Assembly (NCBI RefSeq): GCF_034044635.1
Contig: NZ_JAXCLX010000003.1
Span: 248,001 to 312,000 of the forward strand
Origin: Dongia rigui
Lineage (GTDB): Bacteria > Pseudomonadota > Alphaproteobacteria > Dongiales > Dongiaceae
Length of the DNA stretch: 64,000 nucleotides
Direction of reading: 5' to 3'
Below the pieces are notes generated by a model. It worked only from the letters and a program-made list of their open reading frames with translations. It made no database searches and was not told the DNA's origin. Position 1 is the stretch's first letter. Each line of letters opens with the position of its first letter. A program made the position numbers and the translations under genes. Of the stretch, positions 58,116 to 64,000 are shown piece by piece.

Positions 58116-61100
58116 ATGAACTTCTCGCAATTCTTCATCCAGCGGCCGATCTTTGCCGCGGTGCTGTCGCTGATCATCCTGATCGGCGGCGCCATCTCGC
58201 TGTTCCAGCTGCCGATCAGCGAATATCCCGAAGTCGTGCCGCCGACCGTCGTCGTGCGCGCCACCTTCCCCGGCGCCAACCCGAAGGTCATCGGCGAGAC
58301 CGTCGCCGCCCCCTTGGAACAGGCGATCAACGGTGTCGAGAACATGCTCTACATGTCCTCGCAATCGACCGCCGACGGTAAGATGACCCTGACGGTTACC
58401 CTGGCGCTCGGCACCGATCTCGACAACGCCCAGGTCCAGGTGCAGAACCGCGTCACGCGCACCCTGCCCAAATTGCCCGAAGAAGTGCAGCGCATCGGCA
58501 TCACCGTCGACAAGGCCACCCCCGATCTCACCATGGTGGTCCATCTGCTGTCACCGGATAACCGCTATGACATGCTCTATCTGTCGAACTATGCGCTCCT
58601 CAATGTGAAGGACGAGCTCAGCCGTCTTGACGGTGTCGGCGACGTGCAGCTCTTTGGTCTCGGCGAGTATTCGCTGCGCGTCTGGCTGGATCCCACCAAG
58701 GTGGCGAGCCGCGGCCTCACCGCCACAGACGTCGTGCGGGCGATCCGCGAGCAGAACCGCCAGGTGGCAGCCGGTTCCTTGGGCGCGCCGCCCTCGCCCG
58801 GCGACAATTCTTTCCAGCTCTCGATCAACACGCAGGGCCGCCTCGTTACCGAGGAGGAATTCCAGAACATCGTCATTCATGTCGGCGAGAATGGCGAAAT
58901 CACGCGGTTGCGCGATATCGCCCGCGTCGAACTCGGCTCCAACCAATATGCCCTGCGCTCGCTGCTCAATAACAAGCCGGCCATCGCCATTCCGGTCTTC
59001 CAGCGGCCGGGCTCGAACGCGATCGCCCTCTCCGATTCTGTCCGCGCCAAGATGGCCGAGCTGAAGCAGAAATTCCCGGAAGGTGTCGACTATTCGATCG
59101 TCTATGACCCCACCATCTTCGTGCGCGGGTCGATCGAGGCGGTCGTCCACACCCTCCTTGAAGCGATTGCCCTCGTCGTCCTCGTCGTCGTGCTGTTCCT
59201 GCAGACCTGGCGCGCCTCGATCATTCCGCTGGCGGCCGTGCCGGTCTCCCTCATTGGCACCTTCGCGGTGATGCATTTCTTCGGCTTCTCACTCAATGCC
59301 CTGTCGCTTTTTGGCCTGGTGCTGGCCATCGGCATCGTCGTCGATGACGCCATCGTCGTCGTCGAAAACGTCGAGCGCAATATTGAGCTGGGGCTAAAAC
59401 CCGTCGATGCGACCAAGCGGGCGATGAAGGAAGTGACCGGGCCGATTGTTGCGACCGCCCTGGTGTTGTGCGCGGTCTTCATTCCGACCGCGTTCATTTC
59501 CGGCCTCACCGGCCAGTTCTTCCGCCAGTTCGCGCTGACCATCGCCATCTCGACGGTCATCTCGGCCTTCAATTCGCTGACCCTCTCCCCGGCGCTCGCG
59601 GCCTATCTGCTGAAAGGCCATGGCGAGAAGAAGGACGGTTTCTCGCGCTTTCTCGACTTCCTCTTCGGGCGCTGGCTGTTCCGTCCCTTCAACAAAGCCT
59701 TTGAGAAGATGAGCTTCGGTTATGTCGGCACGGTGCGCCGCGTGCTGCGCGGCTCCGCCATCGCCCTCTTCGTCTATGTGGGCCTCGTGGCCCTGGGCTG
59801 GACCGGCTTTGCCAACACGCCGACCGGCTTCGTGCCGCAGCAGGACAAGCAGTATCTGGTGGCTTTCGCGCAGCTGCCCGATGCGGCGAGCCTCGACCGC
59901 ACCGAGGACGTGATCAAGAAGATGTCGGACATGGCCCTCAAATATCCGGGCGTACTCGACACCGTGGCCTTCCCGGGCCTCTCGATCAACGGCTTCACCA
60001 ACAGCCCCAACAGCGGCATCGTCTTCGTCTCGTTGAAGCCCTTCGACGAACGGCGCGACCCGTCACAATCGGCCGGCGCCATCGCCGGGGCCCTCAACGG
60101 CCAGTTCGCCTCGATCCAGGATGCGTTCATCGCCATCTTCCCGCCGCCCCCGGTGCAAGGCCTGGGAACCATCGGCGGTTTCCGCGTCCAGATCGAAGAC
60201 CGCGCGCAGCTGGGTTACGAGGAGCTGTTCAAGGAGACCCAGAACATCCTCGCCAAGGCGCAAACGGTGCCCGAGCTTGCCGGCCTCTTCTCCTCCTACC
60301 AGATCAATGTGCCGCAGATCGACGCGGACATCGATCGCGAGAAGGCCAAGACCCATGGTGTCGCGATCAGCGATATCTTCGACACCATGCAGGCCTATCT
60401 CGGCTCGCTTTATGTGAACGACTTCAACCGCTTCGGCCGCACCTTCCAGGTCAATGTCCAGGCCGACCAGCAATACCGCCTGGAGCCGGAACAGATCGGC
60501 CAGTTGAAGGTCAGGAACGACCAGGGCGAGATGGTGCCGCTCTCGACCTTCGTGAAGGTCAAGGACGCCGCCGGCCCCGATCGCGTCAGCCACTATAACG
60601 GCTTCATCACGGCCGAGATAAATGGTGGTGCCGCACCAGGCTATTCCTCGGGCCAGGCACAGGCGGCCATGGAAAAGCTGCTGGCGCAGGAACTGCCCAA
60701 TGGCATGACCTATGAGTGGACGGAACTGACCTACCAGCAGATCCTCGCTGGCAATACCGCCCTCTTCGTCTTCCCGCTCTGCGTGCTCCTCGCCTTCCTG
60801 GTGCTGGCGGCGCAGTACGAAAGCTGGGGCCTGCCGCTGGCGGTGATCCTGATCGTGCCGATGACGTTGGTCTCGGCGATCGCCGGTGTCATGTGGACGG
60901 GTGGCGATAACAACATCTTCACCCAGATCGGCCTCATCGTCCTTGTCGGTCTGGCATGTAAGAACGCCATCCTCATCGTCGAGTTCGCGAAGGACAAGCA
61001 GGAGGAAGGCATGGACCGCATCGCCGCGGTGCTCGAAGCCTGCAAGCTGCGTCTGCGCCCGATCCTGATGACGTCGATCGCATTCATCATGGGCGTGGTT

Positions 61101-61286
61101 CCCTTGGTGACCTCGACCGGCGCCGGTGCCGAGATGCGCCACGCCATGGGTGTGGCCGTCTTCTCCGGCATGCTCGGCGTCACCTTCTTCGGCCTGCTGC
61201 TGACACCGGTCTTCTATTCGCTGATCAGGAAGATCGGCGAGGGGCGGAAGCCGGCGGCAACGGTGACACACCAGCCGGCGGAGTAA
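58116..61286 (+). CDS. RND efflux pump inner-membrane transporter (HAE-1/AcrB/MexF type)
   Basis: The protein has 1056 residues. It begins NFSQFFIQRPIFAAVLSLII; TM4 has GIVVDDAIVVVENVERNIEL with the Asp pair. PTGFVPQQDKQYLVAFAQLP and LVLAAQYESWGLPLAVILI match the HAE-1 family, with the closest feel to MexF-type pumps. It is clearly a different paralogue from the pump at 49-52 kb, since the loops diverge. No outer-membrane factor follows; transcription reaches a palindromic repeat 5 bp after the stop. Confidence 0.94.
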   Translation: MNFSQFFIQRPIFAAVLSLIILIGGAISLFQLPISEYPEVVPPTVVVRATFPGANPKVIGETVAAPLEQAINGVENMLYMSSQSTADGKMTLTVTLALGTDLDNAQVQVQNRVTRTLPKLPEEVQRIGITVDKATPDLTMVVHLLSPDNRYDMLYLSNYALLNVKDELSRLDGVGDVQLFGLGEYSLRVWLDPTKVASRGLTATDVVRAIREQNRQVAAGSLGAPPSPGDNSFQLSINTQGRLVTEEEFQNIVIHVGENGEITRLRDIARVELGSNQYALRSLLNNKPAIAIPVFQRPGSNAIALSDSVRAKMAELKQKFPEGVDYSIVYDPTIFVRGSIEAVVHTLLEAIALVVLVVVLFLQTWRASIIPLAAVPVSLIGTFAVMHFFGFSLNALSLFGLVLAIGIVVDDAIVVVENVERNIELGLKPVDATKRAMKEVTGPIVATALVLCAVFIPTAFISGLTGQFFRQFALTIAISTVISAFNSLTLSPALAAYLLKGHGEKKDGFSRFLDFLFGRWLFRPFNKAFEKMSFGYVGTVRRVLRGSAIALFVYVGLVALGWTGFANTPTGFVPQQDKQYLVAFAQLPDAASLDRTEDVIKKMSDMALKYPGVLDTVAFPGLSINGFTNSPNSGIVFVSLKPFDERRDPSQSAGAIAGALNGQFASIQDAFIAIFPPPPVQGLGTIGGFRVQIEDRAQLGYEELFKETQNILAKAQTVPELAGLFSSYQINVPQIDADIDREKAKTHGVAISDIFDTMQAYLGSLYVNDFNRFGRTFQVNVQADQQYRLEPEQIGQLKVRNDQGEMVPLSTFVKVKDAAGPDRVSHYNGFITAEINGGAAPGYSSGQAQAAMEKLLAQELPNGMTYEWTELTYQQILAGNTALFVFPLCVLLAFLVLAAQYESWGLPLAVILIVPMTLVSAIAGVMWTGGDNNIFTQIGLIVLVGLACKNAILIVEFAKDKQEEGMDRIAAVLEACKLRLRPILMTSIAFIMGVVPLVTSTGAGAEMRHAMGVAVFSGMLGVTFFGLLLTPVFYSLIRKIGEGRKPAATVTHQPAE

Positions 61287-61290
61287 GAAG

Positions 61291-61399
61291 CCCCCTCACC
61301 CCAACCCCTCTCCTCGCAAGCGGGGCGAGGGGCTCAGAGGAACCGCTCGGCCGTAACTCCCTCGCCCCGCGATAGCGGGGAGAGGGTCGGGGTGAGGGG
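61291..61399. repeat. GC-rich palindromic repeat (CCCCTCACCCC type)
   Basis: CCCCTCACCCCAACCCCTCT (61292-61311) pairs imperfectly with AGAGGGTCGGGGTGAGGGG (61381-61399). Inside are CTCGC...GCGAG and CCCCGC-gata-GCGGGG hairpins. It lies between the convergent RND gene and SDR gene. Elements of this consensus are scattered in many alphaproteobacterial genomes, often between converging genes where they can end transcription. Confidence 0.75.
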
Positions 61400-61413
61400 T
61401 TGGATCCGCGCCC

Positions 61414-62187
61414 TTACCAACAGGTATAGCCACCATCGACAACAACGACGCTGCCGGTCATGAGGCTGGCGGCGTCGCCGGCGAGGAACAAGACCACCGA
61501 GGCGATCTCTTCCACTTCGCCGAGGCGCGCCATCGGCGTGCCGCCGATCCAGGCGTCATACATGGCGGGCTTCGACTTCACGAAGGCATTCAAGGGCGTG
61601 TTGATATAGGTCGGCGCCACGGCGTTGACGCGGACGCCGCGGGTGCCCCATTCGGCGGCCAGTGACTTGGTCAGGTGATGCACGCCGGCCTTCGAGGCAT
61701 TGTAGAAGGCCTGTTCCTGCGGCTTGTTGACGATGAAGCCGGACATCGAGCCGATATTGATGATCGACCCGGACTTGGCTTTCAGCATGTGATTGCCGAA
61801 GGCGCGGCAGCACCAGAAGGTGCCATTGAGATTGACGTCGATGACGTTGAGCCAATGCTCGTCTGTCACCGTCTCCGCCGGCGTCTCGCTGCGCGCGATG
61901 CCGGCATTGTTGACCAGGATGTCGATCTTGCCATAGCGCTTCACGACGTTGTCGGCGGCCTCATTCACCTGCGCCGTCTTGGTCACGTCCATCTCAGCGA
62001 CGTCGACGTCGTAGCCCTTCTTCTTCATCTCCGCCTGGCCTTCGGCGGCGACCTTCATGTCATTGTCGGCGATGACGACCTTGGCGCCGGCTTCGGCCAG
62101 CGCTTCGACACAGGCAAGGCCGATCGCACGGCCACCGCCGGTCACCAGAGCCACGCGATTGTCGAGCTTGAATTTGTTGAGATACAT
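61414..62187 (-). CDS. Short-chain dehydrogenase/reductase, probable polyol dehydrogenase
   Basis: This classical SDR has 257 residues: VTGGGRAIGLACVEAL (NAD loop), NNAGIARSE, the Ser in NIGSMSG, and YNASKAGVHHL (YxxxK). The end GSVVVVDGGYTCW is typical of polyol and sugar SDRs, for example arabinitol or galactitol dehydrogenases. It lies 46 bp downstream of smoS on the same strand and presumably oxidises another polyol or the next intermediate taken up by the same transporter. Confidence 0.87.
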   Translation of the reverse strand: MYLNKFKLDNRVALVTGGGRAIGLACVEALAEAGAKVVIADNDMKVAAEGQAEMKKKGYDVDVAEMDVTKTAQVNEAADNVVKRYGKIDILVNNAGIARSETPAETVTDEHWLNVIDVNLNGTFWCCRAFGNHMLKAKSGSIINIGSMSGFIVNKPQEQAFYNASKAGVHHLTKSLAAEWGTRGVRVNAVAPTYINTPLNAFVKSKPAMYDAWIGGTPMARLGEVEEIASVVLFLAGDAASLMTGSVVVVDGGYTCW

Positions 62188-62233
62188 CTTGGCTTCTCTC
62201 TGTTCCTATAAGAGCCGCGCGGGTCACGCGCTT

Positions 62234-63003
62234 TCAGCTCATCCAATTGCCGCCATCGACATTGAGTGTCTGGGCGACGACGTAATCCGCATCGGCCGAG
62301 GCGAGGAACACGGCGGCACCGGTATGGTCCTGCGGCGTTCCCATGCGACCGAACGGCACGGCTTCCCCGACAAGCCGCTTCTTTTCTCCCAGGGGTCTTT
62401 TTTCATACTTTGCAAACAGCGCGTCGACCTCGCCCCACATGGGCGTGTCGACCACACCCGGCGCGATGCCATTGACGTTGATCTTGTATTTGATGAGATC
62501 GAGCCCCGCCGATTGCGTGAGGCTGATGACGGCCGCCTTGGTCGCGCAATAGACGGAGACCAGCGCCTCGCCGCGCCGCCCCGCTTGGCTGGCCATGTTG
62601 ACGATCTTGCCGCCGCGCCCTTGCGCGATCATTTGCTTTGCCACCGCCTGCAGCGTGAAAAAGAGGCCCTTCACATTGACGTCGAAGAGGAAGTCCCAGC
62701 TTTTCTCGCTGACCTCGACAATGGGCGCCAGATCGAAGACGGCGGCGTTGTTGACCAGGATGTCGATGCCACCGGCACGTGTGACCACAGCCTTTACCAT
62801 GTCGTCGATGGAGGCCTGCTTGGTGACGTCGAGCGTCACAAAAAAGGCCTTGGGCCCCAGCTTCTTGGCCAGCGCCTCACCGTCATGTTGCGCGAGATCG
62901 GCAATGGCGACGGTTGCCCCTTCGGCCACATAGGCCTCGACAATGGCAGCGCCGATACCGCGCGCGCCACCCGTTACCACCGCGACTTTGCCAGCCAGCT
63001 TCA

Positions 63004-63004
<1 letters not shown>
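62234..63004 (-). CDS. smoS: Sorbitol dehydrogenase (L-iditol 2-dehydrogenase), SmoS-like SDR
   Basis: The protein has 256 residues. The blocks NNAAVFDLAPIVE, GGKIVNMASQAGRRGEAL, VYCATKAAVISLTQSAGL and GVVDTPMWGEVDALFAKYE are close to Rhodobacter sphaeroides SmoS, as is the end NVDGGNWMS. It oxidises D-sorbitol to fructose with NAD. Its ATG overlaps the stop of the ABC ATPase gene by 1 bp (TGATG), the same smoK-smoS order as in Rhodobacter. Confidence 0.92.

Positions 63005-64000
<996 letters not shown>

Noticed and set aside
56814-58544. Long open frame antisense to the second adaptor gene
   Set aside because: It is the complement of a clear adaptor and the start of an RND transporter; there is no ribosome site or motif.

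Overview
The window is a 64 kb stretch of a high-GC alphaproteobacterial chromosome. An EcfG-type sigma factor with a NepR-type anti-sigma factor (a pairing confined to Alphaproteobacteria), a SmoS/SmoK polyol locus, tandem PAS_5 proteins and dispersed 'PGLDPGIH'-type palindromic repeats all fit, with Rhodospirillales-like lineages my best guess. Genes are dense, on both strands, in short operons. The mixture of housekeeping genes (pyrE, tRNA-Ser), sugar-transport operons and one large surface-glycan region looks chromosomal. No phage, integrase, transposase or CRISPR array was seen.

Layout. 0-4.2 kb: a CUT2-type sugar ABC transporter (permease, ATPase, binding protein) followed by a zinc alcohol dehydrogenase cut by the window edge, divergent from a GntR regulator. 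4.3-15.2 kb: tRNA-Ser(GCT) and ordinary metabolic genes: two YfcG-like glutathione transferases, a PaaI thioesterase, a DUF962 protein, an enoyl-CoA hydratase, a peroxiredoxin-like/2OG-oxygenase fusion, pyrE, oxyR, two PAS_5 proteins, an aldo/keto reductase, a PseB-like dehydratase and an SMP-30 lactonase. 15.3-18.3 kb: a general stress response block (ecfG, nepR, small membrane proteins and a disordered protein) with two convincing EcfG promoters. 18.3-22.2 kb: a three-subunit molybdenum hydroxylase with a MoaD/ThiS-like partner. 22.4-29.0 kb: gluconokinase, a YtfQRT-YjfF-type sugar ABC transporter and a divergent LacI regulator with a palindromic operator.

29.0-49.2 kb is a surface-glycan region. 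It opens with an MBOAT acyltransferase and SGNH partner, a sulfotransferase and an FkbM methyltransferase. Next comes a nearly complete legionaminic-acid (nonulosonate) pathway: PtmE-like nucleotidyltransferase, LegH, LegI, LegB, LegC, LegG and LegF. Joined to it is an operon of a PtmG/PseA/WbpG-type amidotransferase, a HisF paralogue, a HisH glutaminase and an unknown GT-B-like protein. Together these suggest an acetamidino-modified nonulosonate and perhaps its transferase. A 635-aa protein that I cannot place, a second sulfotransferase and an LpxR-type outer-membrane lipid A deacylase follow. Parts of 31.7-34 kb and 44.9-45.2 kb are visibly more AT-rich.

49.4-64 kb holds two RND efflux pairs facing opposite ways, with a DUF1993 protein, a quinone-oxidoreductase-like protein and a LysR regulator between them. 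It ends with a polyol-catabolism operon (SmoK-like ATPase, SmoS-like sorbitol dehydrogenase and a second SDR) that runs off the right edge.

The parts most worth following up are the amidated-nonulosonate module with its active-site-altered HisF, a G9 tract in legH, the EcfG promoter built into a terminator hairpin, the nested 50-bp dyad abutting oxyR, and the peroxiredoxin-like/2OG-oxygenase fusion that lacks its peroxidatic cysteine.
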